Assembly (NCBI RefSeq): GCF_003385395.1
Contig: NZ_QNUG01000015.1
Span: 1 to 64,000 of the forward strand
DNA length: 64,000 nt
Source of the DNA: Epilithonimonas hispanica
Lineage (GTDB): Bacteria; Bacteroidota; Bacteroidia; Flavobacteriales; Weeksellaceae
Direction: 5' to 3'
Part shown: positions 9,023 to 16,960 of the stretch, piece after piece
Position numbering within the stretch: the stretch's first letter is position 1
Layout of the letters: each line of letters opens with the position of its first letter
Position numbers and translations under genes: made by a program
The notes under the pieces: generated by a model
Databases searched by the model: none
Told to the model about the DNA's origin: nothing
The model's input: the letters and a program-made list of their open reading frames with translations, nothing else

Positions 9023-9050
9023 AAAAAGATGACTTAAAAAGCCATCTTTT
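9023..9050 (-). terminator. Terminator of the SDR gene
   Basis: AAAAGATG and CATCTTTT are inverted copies around a short loop. On the minus strand a T-rich run follows. It lies about 20 bases past the stop of the oxidoreductase gene. Confidence 0.8.
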
Positions 9051-9072
9051 ATTTCAATTTAAAACTTGATTT

Positions 9073-9837
9073 TTAGAAAAACATTCCGCCAGAAACTTCA
9101 ATTCTTTGCGCTGTAATCCATCTCGCTTCTTCTGTACAAAGGAAAGCAACTACACCTCCAATATCATCCGGCAAACCTGCTCTTCCCAAAGCTGTATTAG
9201 AAACAACCAAAGCGTTCATATTTTTATCATCCCTTGTTCTTCCACCTCCAAAATCTGTTTCAATAGCACCTGGTGCAACTGCATTCACTTTGATTCCTCT
9301 TGCTCCCAGTTCTTTCGCCATATATTTGCTCAATTGGTCAATCGCCGCTTTCATAGAACCATAAACAGATGAGCCCGGCAATGCAAATCTAGCAAGACCT
9401 GAAGATAAGTTCACGATTCCTCCATTATCATTAATGAAAGGTAAAAACTTCTGCGTCAAGAAAAACACACCTTTGAAATGAATATTAACCATATCATCTA
9501 ATTGTTCTTCTGTAACTTGTGTAATAGGTTGATATAAAGCAGTTCCAGCATTATTGATTAAGAAATCAATATTTCGACTGCCTGTATTTTCTTCCAAATG
9601 GTCACCAACTGTTTTTACAAAAGCATCGAAACTTTTCACATCTTTCGTATTGAGCTGATAAGCAATTGCTTTTCTTCCCAAAACGACAATTTCCGCAACT
9701 GTTTTATCCGCTTCTTCTTTGTTGATATTATAAGTGATAATTACATCCAATCCTTTTTCTGCAATTTTGATGGCTGCATTTTTTCCTAAACCACGACTTC
9801 CGCCGGTTATTAATGCCAATTTTGTTTTTGTACTCAT
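9073..9837 (-). CDS. SDR-family NAD(P)-dependent oxidoreductase
   Basis: A classical short-chain dehydrogenase of about 254 residues. The cofactor loop is TGGSRGLGK near the N-terminus, NNAG is in the middle, and the catalytic triad is visible as the serine of NLSSG and the tyrosine and lysine of YGSMK. A PGAIETDF segment follows, and the C-terminus ends VSGGMFF. Many such proteins reduce sugars, ketones or 3-oxoacyl groups; the substrate cannot be read from sequence. I start at the ATG at 9837 instead of the TTG at 9864, since the ATG lies directly before the Rossmann fold and is preceded by an A-rich stretch (AAGTAAAGAA). It is monocistronic, with a terminator at each end. Confidence 0.88.
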   Translation of the reverse strand: MSTKTKLALITGGSRGLGKNAAIKIAEKGLDVIITYNINKEEADKTVAEIVVLGRKAIAYQLNTKDVKSFDAFVKTVGDHLEENTGSRNIDFLINNAGTALYQPITQVTEEQLDDMVNIHFKGVFFLTQKFLPFINDNGGIVNLSSGLARFALPGSSVYGSMKAAIDQLSKYMAKELGARGIKVNAVAPGAIETDFGGGRTRDDKNMNALVVSNTALGRAGLPDDIGGVVAFLCTEEARWITAQRIEVSGGMFF

Positions 9838-9926
9838 TTCTTTACTTGTTTTTTGATGGGACAAAGTTCAGACAAATTGATTCAGACAATTTTACTCGAA
9901 TTGGACTGAATTTTAATATTAAATAT

Positions 9927-9957
9927 AAAAAAAAACGCTCCTGTGTGCGAAAGCGTT
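9927..9957 (-). terminator. Terminator of the T9SS-protein gene
   Basis: AACGCT (9934-9939) and AGCGTT (9952-9957) form the stem. On the minus strand the stem is followed by a run of nine T. It lies directly after the stop at 9966. Confidence 0.85.
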
Positions 9958-9965
9958 CTTAAATT

Positions 9966-10763
9966 TTATTTCTTGATTATTTTTTTGGAAATAATTTGCG
10001 AATCTGTATGGACATTCAAGATATATTGTCCTACAGGAAGCTTTCTAACGTCTGCTTCGGAAGATTGACTTTCAAGAACCATTTTTCCATTCATATCAAA
10101 AATTCTGATTTTTAGGATATTCTCAACACCTTTGATTTTTATGAAATCTGATGTTGGATTTGGATAAACCTGAGCATTTATTTTATTAGCATCAGAAACC
10201 GCTAATTTTCCCTCCTCAACTATTTGAATATTATCTAACATTAAAACTAAAAGATCTGTGCAATCATAATGTCTGAAAACAATTTGAATATTTTGTCCTG
10301 CAAAATTTGTTATATCTACATTTACATGTTTCGCTTCATCCATATATCCTGCATCCAAAGTTTCCTCAAAAACAGGGTTTTCAGTTCCCGTAAAAGTAGA
10401 ATTTGCAGCAATCACATAAACAGCATAATGCTCTTGAAAGACTTCATCATCAAAAGCACCAACATCAAACTTAAGATTCAAATGTTTATCCGAATTATTT
10501 GGCAAGGTAATCACTGGACTTGTTAAAGTATTATCCGGCGTAAAAGCTTCAAAATACCACGACCAAGAAGTAGCATAATATCCAGTAAACGAATCAACAG
10601 TACTATTATCAAATTCCCATTTTTGCTCATCGCCATCTCTATCGGTATTAATCCAAGAATTCCTTCCGGTTTCTGTTTCAAAATCTTCGTTAAAAACCAC
10701 TGTTTGTGCAGACACAGCAAAACTTGATATCAACAAAGAAGCAAAAAGTAATTTTCTAATCAT
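9966..10763 (-). CDS. Secreted protein with T9SS type A sorting domain
   Basis: A 265-residue protein with an N-terminal signal peptide (MIRKLLFASLLISSFAVSA, cleaved before QTVVF). The middle part, about residues 22-185, resembles the jelly-roll choice-of-anchor J domain: FNEDFETETG near the start and IVFRHYDCTDLLVLMLDNI near its end. The C-terminal 75 residues are a type IX sorting domain with the YPNPTSDFIKI entry motif, RIFDMNGKMV and a final KKIIKK. It should cross the inner membrane by Sec and the outer membrane by the type IX system, then be anchored or released. No enzymatic motif is seen. The sorting domain is restricted to Bacteroidota. Confidence 0.88.
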   Translation of the reverse strand: MIRKLLFASLLISSFAVSAQTVVFNEDFETETGRNSWINTDRDGDEQKWEFDNSTVDSFTGYYATSWSWYFEAFTPDNTLTSPVITLPNNSDKHLNLKFDVGAFDDEVFQEHYAVYVIAANSTFTGTENPVFEETLDAGYMDEAKHVNVDITNFAGQNIQIVFRHYDCTDLLVLMLDNIQIVEEGKLAVSDANKINAQVYPNPTSDFIKIKGVENILKIRIFDMNGKMVLESQSSEADVRKLPVGQYILNVHTDSQIISKKIIKK

Positions 10764-10794
10764 AAATTCTATTTTTAATTCTCGCTAAAATACA

Positions 10795-10824
10795 AATAAA
10801 AAACTCCCGAAAATTCGGGAGTTT
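10795..10824 (-). terminator. Terminator of ychF
   Basis: AAACTCCCGAA (10801-10811) and TTCGGGAGTTT (10814-10824) form an 11-bp stem. On the minus strand it is followed by TTTATTTG. It lies 26 bases after the ychF stop. Confidence 0.9.
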
Positions 10825-10849
10825 CTATTTTATAATGATTAAAATCTAC

Positions 10850-11941
10850 TTATACATTGAATCTGAAATGCATCACATCACCATCTTTCACGATATATTC
10901 TTTTCCTTCAACTCTCATTTTTCCGGCTTCTTTTACTTTAGATTCTGAACCGTAATTCACAAAGTCATCATAACCAATAACTTCAGCTCGGATAAATCCT
11001 TTTTCAAAGTCTGTATGAATCACACCAGCAGCCTGTGGCGCAGTTGCACCTTGATCAATTGTCCAAGCTCTAACTTCCTTAACACCGGCAGTGAAATAAG
11101 TCTGTAATTTCAACAAGTCATAAGCTTTTCTAATCAATCGGTTAACACCAGGCTCTTCCAAGCCAAGCTCATCCAAGAACATTTCTCTCTCTTCAAAAGT
11201 TTCCAATTCATTAATATCAGCTTCGATTTGAGCAGCCAAAACAACAACTTCAGCATTTTCGCCTTTTGCCATTTCTTCGATTTTTACAATCCAATCGTTC
11301 CCGTTTTTGATAGAATTTTCATCTACATTACAAACATAAAGAACCGGCTTATTCGTCAACAATTGAACTTCTCCAATAATTGCTTTTGTAAAATCATCTG
11401 TTGCAAATTCTCTTGCGTTTTTTCCGTCTTCAACAAATTTTTGAAGATTTTGTAAAGTTTCGTAAGTCAGAACATCTTCTTTTTTTCCGGATTTGATGAA
11501 TTTTTTAGCCTTTTCAACAGCTTTTCCAATCGTTTCCAAATCCTTCAACTGAAGTTCTATATCAATGATTTCTTTATCTCTAAGTGGATCAACAGAACCT
11601 TCTACGTGAACAATATTTCCGTTATCGAAACATCTCAAAACGTGAATAATTGCTTCACACTCACGAATATTAGCCAAAAACTGATTTCCAAGACCTTCAC
11701 CTTTACTTGCTCCTTTTACCAATCCAGCAATGTCCACAATTTCTACAACCGCAGGAATTACTTTTTCCGGATTAATCAATTTTTCAAGTTCAAAAAGTCT
11801 TTTATCTGGAACAGAAACCGTTCCTAAGTTAGGCTCAATCGTACAAAACGGATAGTTTGCAGACTGTGCTTTGGCATTACTAAGACAATTAAAAAGAGTT
11901 GATTTTCCTACATTCGGAAGACCTACGATTCCACATTTCAT
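10850..11941 (-). CDS. ychF: Redox-responsive ATPase YchF (Obg-like)
   Basis: YchF is a universally conserved Obg-family P-loop protein that hydrolyses ATP rather than GTP and binds ribosomes. Visible parts are the G1 motif GLPNVGKST at residues about 7-15, the G3 region DIAGLVKGASKGEGLGNQFL, and NVDE in place of the usual GTPase G4 NKxD, which fits the ATP preference. A helical hairpin insertion follows, and the C-terminal TGS domain has TAGVKEVRAWT and ends VMHFRFNV. At 363 residues it has the family length. The upstream gap, shared with the divergent DUF721 gene, contains inverted AAGTTTAAGG-type repeats. Confidence 0.95.
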   Translation of the reverse strand: MKCGIVGLPNVGKSTLFNCLSNAKAQSANYPFCTIEPNLGTVSVPDKRLFELEKLINPEKVIPAVVEIVDIAGLVKGASKGEGLGNQFLANIRECEAIIHVLRCFDNGNIVHVEGSVDPLRDKEIIDIELQLKDLETIGKAVEKAKKFIKSGKKEDVLTYETLQNLQKFVEDGKNAREFATDDFTKAIIGEVQLLTNKPVLYVCNVDENSIKNGNDWIVKIEEMAKGENAEVVVLAAQIEADINELETFEEREMFLDELGLEEPGVNRLIRKAYDLLKLQTYFTAGVKEVRAWTIDQGATAPQAAGVIHTDFEKGFIRAEVIGYDDFVNYGSESKVKEAGKMRVEGKEYIVKDGDVMHFRFNV

Positions 11942-11945
11942 AAAA

Positions 11946-12019
11946 AAAGGTTTAAAGTTTAAAGTTTTGAGTTTAAGGTTTTGATGTCATTAACTTTGAA
12001 CCTTAAACTTTGAACTTTC
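11946..12019. repeat. Inverted repeat of AAGTTTAAGG units (family F)
   Basis: The left part (about 11949-11980) contains TTTAAAGTTTAAAG and GAGTTTAAGGTT. The right part (11992-12019) contains the inverse, AACCTTAAACTTTGAAC. The two can fold back on each other. The element fills most of the gap between the divergent ychF and DUF721 genes, so it must overlap their leaders or promoters. Confidence 0.7.
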
Positions 12020-12042
12020 AGCGTGCAAATATACTATTTTTG
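12010..12042 (+). promoter_or_regulatory. Possible promoter of the DUF721 gene
   Basis: TTG (12010-12012) and TATTTTTG (12035-12042) are 22 bp apart, slightly longer than the usual 19-21. Transcription would start about 40 bases before the ATG at 12086. The TTG lies within the right arm of the family F repeat. Confidence 0.45.
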
Positions 12043-12085
12043 AATTTGAATTTTCTACTTTTACATCCTTAATTAAAATCAAAAA

Positions 12086-12382
12086 ATGGGCAGAAAAAAA
12101 CGCGAATTTCAATCTTCGGAATTACTGAATTCTTTTGCTAAAATCTATGGTTTTGAAGATAAATTGAAAGCTTTCGAAATCAAGGATTTTTTACAAAATT
12201 ATCTTTCGGATGCGCTTTTTTCTGAAATTGAAACCGTCAACCTAAAAGAAAAAGTTTTGGTTTTGAGAATCAAATCTCCTCTATTGAAAAATGATTTCCG
12301 GATGAGAAAATCATTCTTTCTGAAAAAATTCCAAGAAGTATTGAAAGATGAGTCTTTGATTAATGACCTTCTGATTTTGTAG
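12086..12382 (+). CDS. DUF721-family protein (DciA-like)
   Basis: A small basic protein of 98 residues with the DUF721 layout. An N-terminal lysine/arginine-rich segment (MGRKKRE) leads to a helix, and the core has LFSEIETVNLKEKVLVLRIKSP, where two beta strands are followed by a basic helix with LLKNDFRMRK. DUF721 proteins include DciA, a loader of the replicative helicase in bacteria without DnaC. The Bacteroidota versions are short like this one, and a helicase-related role is plausible but not shown. The 3' end overlaps the convergent gene by 23 bp (12360-12382), so neither gene has room for its own terminator. Confidence 0.8.
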   Translation: MGRKKREFQSSELLNSFAKIYGFEDKLKAFEIKDFLQNYLSDALFSEIETVNLKEKVLVLRIKSPLLKNDFRMRKSFFLKKFQEVLKDESLINDLLIL

Positions 12383-14387
12383 AAACTTCTTCAATCATCT
12401 TCTTACTTTTTTCATCAAGCAAAGACCTTAGAGGAAAGAAAAACCTGAATGGATTCCGGATAAAATATCGAAAAATCTCTCCAAAAATCTCTCTAGCCTC
12501 ACTCATTTCTACTTTTCTGGAACGGAATGCCAACAACATTGACAACCCAAAGCTGACAATAAAGTTGAAGAATCCAATAATAAAAACTGTAACAAAGGAA
12601 ATCCAGAATGTGTAAGAAGTTACTACAAAATCTTTCCCATAAAGTCCTAATGCAAAATTCCCAGCCGCAAACGTAATGTGACGAATATCTAAATCCAGAC
12701 CTAGAAAAAGTCCAATCGGAGCGGTTGCACCAAGAAAAACCCCGAACCAAAAATTAGAAATAATTCCTGCCCAATTTTTAGAATAATAAACGGATAAACG
12801 TTTTGCAATCTTTTGTCCAAAGAAATAATTGATAAAAGGATTCTTTTCAATTCTCTTCGGAATTTGAAAAAACACTGAATTATTACTGATATTCCCGGAA
12901 ATCACACCCGAAATAAAGAGAAAAACTCCAGCAATAGAAGCATGTAAAATCGCTTTGGATTGGAACGGGTCTAAGTCATACAGTAACTTAGTCGATTTAT
13001 CGAAGGCAAAATTTTGTTTGAAAAGTATTTCTAAACCATAAATGATAATCAAAGAAACCGGAAAAGACAACAGAACATTCCCAACAAATGCAATAAACTG
13101 TGACCTAAACAATTGTGAAACAACATGAGCAAACTCTACATACGTACTTCTACTACTACCTTCCGAGAGAACTTTCGCCATTGTAGCAGCCGTCATTGCA
13201 GGTTGCTTGGTCGCTAGAGTAAAGTGCATCAGATAAATCATCACAAATCCCATCGCATAGTTCATAGAATACAAAAATGCATGCGCAAAATCGCTCGTAT
13301 CAATATAACCATAAAGCATTTTCAAAACACAAAGTGCTCCAACAATCACACCTCCTCCCGATGCTTTCCAAAACATCTTCATATAAGATTTGAAAGTCGA
13401 AGTAATATAATGCGTTCCCATCTCTGCTGTGTGATTGGTAATGAGATGCGACATCAATCTTGTACTGTCCGAAACTAAATCCTGAAGATTATTCTTATGA
13501 GATTTGTACTTTAAAATATTGAAAAATAATTGCTTGGAATTAATCAAATAATCTTTTTCTTTGTCAATCACGAACAACTTGATAATATCAGACATCCTTT
13601 GTAATTGTTGTCTGATTTTCAGTAATGACTGATTGGTCTTGCTGGAAATACCATATTTTGAAGAGTTCTTGAAAGCAATATTCACGAATTCCAAACATTG
13701 GTCGAGATAGACTTTGGTTTGTTTATAAACTTCATCATTGGAAGTGAATTTGAAATCAGGGTTCTCCTTGAAATCAGCATTCAATATGTCTAATTCGTTT
13801 TGTAATGCTAAAAATGGATTATCAAAATTCCTATATTCCGGAGCCATTTTCACAACCTCAACATCCAGTGCGTTTCCGATTACTCGCCACGCCAAGATAT
13901 TAAGAGAAAAGAGCATTTCGTTTTTAACGTGTTGGGAATTAATATACTTGTCAATTCTCAACAATTTGAAAAGCTCATCCATTTTATCCTCTGCAGAATT
14001 TTGGAAAAACTCGAGGTCTTTTTTTGGTGTTACTAACACATTATCTACCAAATACCAAACAGTATTTTCGTTTTCGATTGGCGGTAAAATTTTATTAAGA
14101 ACTCGTTTTTTGAACTCAGGATAGAAGGCATTTTCCGAAAGGATGTCTGCTTCTGTCAATGACAAATTAAAAGGTTTATCCTTGAAGACATTATTAATAT
14201 AGTAAATCAGATTTTCCCTTATCTTGTCATTATCTTTGAGATACGCAGTAAAAACACCTAAATCATCTTTCTTTAGGCTTACAATAATTTCGGATAAAGG
14301 TAACAAAGATTGGGTTTCGTTTTGTTCTGAAAAATAATTTTTCAGAATTGTACTGAAGCTGTCTTTTTTAGTTAATCTAATCGCCAT
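12360..14387 (-). CDS. Membrane protein of the so-called site-specific recombinase (Gcr) family
   Basis: A 675-residue protein. The first 320 residues are soluble and helical. The rest holds about seven transmembrane helices separated by conserved loops, including LATKQPAMTAATMAKVL and FAHVVSQLFRSQFIAF. The segment pattern matches the Pfam family SpecificRecomb (Neisseria Gcr), which was named for a recombination phenotype. I see none of the catalytic motifs of serine or tyrosine recombinases (no R-H-R-Y set), and a polytopic membrane protein is an unlikely recombinase. The function should be treated as unknown. It starts 16 bases after the mtgA stop, suggesting a cell-envelope transcript with mtgA. 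Confidence 0.75.
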   Translation of the reverse strand: MAIRLTKKDSFSTILKNYFSEQNETQSLLPLSEIIVSLKKDDLGVFTAYLKDNDKIRENLIYYINNVFKDKPFNLSLTEADILSENAFYPEFKKRVLNKILPPIENENTVWYLVDNVLVTPKKDLEFFQNSAEDKMDELFKLLRIDKYINSQHVKNEMLFSLNILAWRVIGNALDVEVVKMAPEYRNFDNPFLALQNELDILNADFKENPDFKFTSNDEVYKQTKVYLDQCLEFVNIAFKNSSKYGISSKTNQSLLKIRQQLQRMSDIIKLFVIDKEKDYLINSKQLFFNILKYKSHKNNLQDLVSDSTRLMSHLITNHTAEMGTHYITSTFKSYMKMFWKASGGGVIVGALCVLKMLYGYIDTSDFAHAFLYSMNYAMGFVMIYLMHFTLATKQPAMTAATMAKVLSEGSSRSTYVEFAHVVSQLFRSQFIAFVGNVLLSFPVSLIIIYGLEILFKQNFAFDKSTKLLYDLDPFQSKAILHASIAGVFLFISGVISGNISNNSVFFQIPKRIEKNPFINYFFGQKIAKRLSVYYSKNWAGIISNFWFGVFLGATAPIGLFLGLDLDIRHITFAAGNFALGLYGKDFVVTSYTFWISFVTVFIIGFFNFIVSFGLSMLLAFRSRKVEMSEAREIFGEIFRYFIRNPFRFFFPLRSLLDEKSKKMIEEVSTKSEGH

Positions 14388-14403
14388 ATCCTTACAAAAG
14401 TAA

Positions 14404-15051
14404 TCATTTCAGAACAATATTGTTCATCTGGCGCATAATCCAACCATGCTTTTTTCTAAGATATGGTGTAGGATTTTTTGGGTCGTACTTTTTAGGATTC
14501 GGTAAAACGGTCGCAATCCAAGCCGCTTCACTTTTTGTGAGGTCTTTTGCTGGTTTATTATAATAATACTGTGACGCAGCCTCTATTCCGAAAACACCTT
14601 GTCCCATTTCTATAGAATTAAGATACCTTTCCAGAATAACATCTTTGCCCCAGATTTTTTCGATTATAAATGTATAAATCACTTCCAAACCTTTTCTAAT
14701 CCAACTTCTGCCTTGCCAAAGAAAAACATTTTTTGCAGTTTGTTGCGAGATTGTACTTCCCCCTCTCACTACTTTTCCTTTCTTATCGTTCTTCTTCATT
14801 GCCTTTTCGATTTGTTTATAATCGAAACCATTATGTGTGAAAAACAATTGGTCTTCAGAAGCAATCACAGCTTTTTTTATATTACCACCCATATCATCAT
14901 AGGAGATATAATCACGCTCTAATTTTCCATATTTTACCAATCCTCCTATTTGTGTAAAGGTTATTGGTGGATTAAAGAATATCCCGAAAATAACGAAAAG
15001 TATATTCGCTAAGATTAAGAATAAAAACAATTTTTTGACAAGCTTCCACAT
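14404..15051 (-). CDS. mtgA: Monofunctional peptidoglycan glycosyltransferase
   Basis: MtgA polymerises lipid II into glycan strands without a transpeptidase domain. A single N-terminal membrane helix (about residues 7-27) is followed by a GT51 domain with the canonical motifs: ASEDQLFFTHNG with the catalytic glutamate, RGGSTISQQTAKN, ILERYLNSIEMG with the second glutamate, and GIEAASQYYYNKPA. At 215 residues it ends right after the GT51 domain. The following Gcr-like membrane protein is likely co-transcribed. The 150 bases upstream contain no recognisable promoter of the TAnnTTTG type. Confidence 0.93.
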   Translation of the reverse strand: MWKLVKKLFLFLILANILFVIFGIFFNPPITFTQIGGLVKYGKLERDYISYDDMGGNIKKAVIASEDQLFFTHNGFDYKQIEKAMKKNDKKGKVVRGGSTISQQTAKNVFLWQGRSWIRKGLEVIYTFIIEKIWGKDVILERYLNSIEMGQGVFGIEAASQYYYNKPAKDLTKSEAAWIATVLPNPKKYDPKNPTPYLRKKHGWIMRQMNNIVLK

Positions 15052-15201
15052 TGCTAAAAGAAATTTTAAGCGAAATAAAACAATTTTTCTGTCTCATCAA
15101 AATCAATTAGGTAATTAAAGAAGACATGAGTACCAAATATTATTAAAAAATAATTAACAAATAATTATTTGAAAACAGAAAATAGAAATCTAGTTTTGAA
15201 A

Positions 15202-15236
15202 TATAAAAAAAACTCACAACTAAAATAATTGTGAGT
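15202..15236 (-). terminator. Terminator of the tRNA cluster
   Basis: ACTCACAA (15212-15219) and TTGTGAGT (15229-15236) form an 8-bp stem. On the minus strand it is followed by eight T. It lies just past the last tRNA-Arg. Confidence 0.9.
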
Positions 15237-15242
15237 CTTTTG

Positions 15243-15316
15243 TGAGCGCGAAAGGATTCGAACCTTTGACCGTCTGCTTAGAAGGCAGATGCTCTATCCA
15301 GCTGAGCTACGCACCC
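15243..15316 (-). tRNA. tRNA-Arg (TCT), copy 2 in transcription order
   Basis: A 74-base cloverleaf on the minus strand with acceptor GGGTGCG pairing to CGCGCTC (one G:T) and discriminator A. The anticodon TCT (15280-15282 complement) sits in the loop CTTCTAA. CCA is not encoded. It appears identical to the copy at 15513-15586. Confidence 0.95.
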
Positions 15317-15350
15317 ATTTGTAATTTTTTCAAAAATTACTAAAACTTTG

Positions 15351-15425
15351 TCGGGGCGGCAGGATTCGAACCTGCGACCTCCTGGTCCCAAACCAGGCGC
15401 GATGACCGGACTACGCTACGCCCCG
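15351..15425 (-). tRNA. tRNA-Pro (TGG), copy 2 in transcription order
   Basis: A 75-base cloverleaf on the minus strand with acceptor CGGGGCG/CGCCCCG and discriminator A. The anticodon TGG is read from 15388-15390 in the loop TTTGGGA. It appears identical to the copy at 15622-15696. Confidence 0.95.
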
Positions 15426-15512
15426 AGCATTAAGTTAATATTTTAAATCAAATTGATAAATAAATATTAGCTTTCGATATAAAAAAAGAGATCAAGAATG
15501 ACCTCCATTTTG

Positions 15513-15586
15513 TGAGCGCGAAAGGATTCGAACCTTTGACCGTCTGCTTAGAAGGCAGATGCTCTATCCAGCTGAGCTACGCACCC
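15513..15586 (-). tRNA. tRNA-Arg (TCT), copy 1 in transcription order
   Basis: Same sequence and structure as the tRNA-Arg at 15243-15316, displaced by exactly 270 bases. Together with the neighbouring tRNA-Pro it forms the repeated unit of a tandem duplication. Confidence 0.95.
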
Positions 15587-15621
15587 ATTGCAATTTTTTT
15601 TCGAAAAATCACTAAAAATCG

Positions 15622-15696
15622 TCGGGGCGGCAGGATTCGAACCTGCGACCTCCTGGTCCCAAACCAGGCGCGATGACCGGACTACGCTACGCCCCG
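15622..15696 (-). tRNA. tRNA-Pro (TGG), copy 1 in transcription order
   Basis: Same sequence as the tRNA-Pro at 15351-15425, displaced by 271 bases. The spacer to the following tRNA-Arg is also similar to that of the other unit, with a few substitutions and indels. Confidence 0.95.
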
Positions 15697-15714
15697 AGTA
15701 GTCATCTTTTGTTG

Positions 15715-15801
15715 CGGAGAGTAAGGGATTCGAACCCTTGGAACCGTTTCCAGTTCGCTTGTTTAGCAAACAAGTCCTTTCGGCCTCTCAGGCAACTCTC
15801 C
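15715..15801 (-). tRNA. tRNA-Ser (GCT)
   Basis: An 87-base class II tRNA on the minus strand with a long variable arm (GAACTGGAAACGGTTC). The acceptor is GGAGAGT/ACTCTCC with discriminator G. The anticodon GCT is read from 15765-15767. It is the first tRNA of the five-gene transcript. Confidence 0.95.
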
Positions 15802-15842
15802 TTGCAGTTTCCGAGATATATTCTATTCCGTTATTGCGAGTG

Positions 15843-15873
15843 CAAATATAGAAGACTTTTGCGTAACTACCAA
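15843..15873 (-). promoter_or_regulatory. Promoter of the Ser-Pro-Arg-Pro-Arg tRNA cluster
   Basis: On the minus strand TTG (15871-15873) and TATATTTG (15843-15850) are 20 bp apart, a full match to the Bacteroidota consensus. The -7 box is identical to that of the fMet tRNA promoter. Transcription would start about 38 bases before the tRNA-Ser. Confidence 0.8.
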
Positions 15874-15934
15874 AAAAAATTATTTATTTTTTTTCATATT
15901 TTTGAATCGAAAATATAACCTAAAATAGACACGA

Positions 15935-16942
15935 ATGCGTAATTCATTATATCTCATAACCTTAGGATCATTAATTATTTCCTGTGGTTCTCAACAAAAA
16001 ATTGTAAAAAGTAAAACTCCAGCTCTTCCGAGTGCTCCAAAACCGGTGATTACTCAGAAAAAACCAGAAATCAAGGAAGATGAAGGTGAATATTACAAAG
16101 TCAATATTGCGGACATTACAAAAAATGATAATACGATAAGTTATGGCTCTATCGTAAGCGCAAATCCTGCAGGTTACAAAGTCACAAAGAATTATTTTCC
16201 TGCCATTGGACAAAACTTCCGCCAGAAATATGTGATTCTTCATTATACTGTACTTAATGATGAGAAATCAATTTCCACATTGACCCAGCAATCTGTGAGT
16301 GCACATTACCTTGTAAGCACCCTACCAGATAAAGAAATTTACCAAATCGTGGATGAAAACAAAAGATCTTACCACGCAGGCGTTAGTAATTGGAGAAAAG
16401 ATCAAAACCTGAATGATACTTCTATTGGAATAGAAATCGTGAATCTGGGTTACACAACGGATTCTCTGAACAACCGTGTCTTTTATCCTTATCCCGAGGA
16501 GCAGTTCAAGAAAGTTGGAGCTTTGGTAAAGAATATCGTGACCAGATATAATATTCCGCCAACTAATATTCTAGCGCATTCTGATATTGCACCAATTAGA
16601 AAGCAAGATCCAGGACCGCTCTTCCCTTGGAAAAGATTGTACGACGAGTATCAAGTGGGAATGTGGTATGACGAAACAGCGAAACATACTTTCCTCAATC
16701 AAATACTAACAACCAACGATATTAGCTTACAATACTATAATCCGGAATTTGTGTCTAAAATCCAGCAGCAATTAGTCCAGTTTGGATATAAATTAACGGT
16801 GAATGGTGTTTGGGATAAAACAACCAAACAAACAATTGAGGCTTTCCAATTTCATTTCCGCCCGAGCAATTACAGCGGTATTATGGATGCAGAAACGTGG
16901 GCTATTTTGCAGGCTTTGATTCAGAAATATCCGCAGAAATAG
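15935..16942 (+). CDS. N-acetylmuramoyl-L-alanine amidase lipoprotein (Amidase_2 with PG-binding domain)
   Basis: This enzyme should cleave the bond between N-acetylmuramic acid and the stem peptide. The N-terminus is a lipoprotein signal with lipobox IISC (cysteine at residue 17), followed by a lysine- and proline-rich linker. The Amidase_2 domain (about residues 75-245) shows the zinc ligands in VILHYT, the histidine of AHSDIAPIRKQDPGP and the nearby aspartate, and resembles E. coli AmiD. The C-terminal 65 residues form a PG_binding_1 domain (IQQQLVQFGYKL, NGVWDKTTKQTIEAFQ). It likely acts from the outer membrane on wall fragments or recycling substrates. The following lipoprotein gene starts 18 bases later. 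Confidence 0.92.
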   Translation: MRNSLYLITLGSLIISCGSQQKIVKSKTPALPSAPKPVITQKKPEIKEDEGEYYKVNIADITKNDNTISYGSIVSANPAGYKVTKNYFPAIGQNFRQKYVILHYTVLNDEKSISTLTQQSVSAHYLVSTLPDKEIYQIVDENKRSYHAGVSNWRKDQNLNDTSIGIEIVNLGYTTDSLNNRVFYPYPEEQFKKVGALVKNIVTRYNIPPTNILAHSDIAPIRKQDPGPLFPWKRLYDEYQVGMWYDETAKHTFLNQILTTNDISLQYYNPEFVSKIQQQLVQFGYKLTVNGVWDKTTKQTIEAFQFHFRPSNYSGIMDAETWAILQALIQKYPQK

Positions 16943-16960
16943 TCATATAAAATATATTTT

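Noticed and set aside
11946-12019. CRISPR-like array before ychF
   Set aside because: The units are short (about 10-12 bases), imperfect and mostly contiguous, with no regular spacers and no cas genes nearby.
12360-14387. Mobile element or integrase based on the recombinase family name
   Set aside because: No integrase motif, no attachment repeats and no mobile cargo; the gene sits among core envelope genes.
15243-15801. Integrated element at the tRNA cluster
   Set aside because: No integrase gene or partial tRNA copies flank the cluster; the duplicated tRNAs are full length with spacers of tRNA-operon size.
15548-15918. Open frames across the tRNA cluster (about 73 and 81 codons)
   Set aside because: They run through the tRNA genes on either strand and are products of their GC-rich sequence; the typical LDRAS- and SNPAAPT-like strings are known false positives of tRNA loci.
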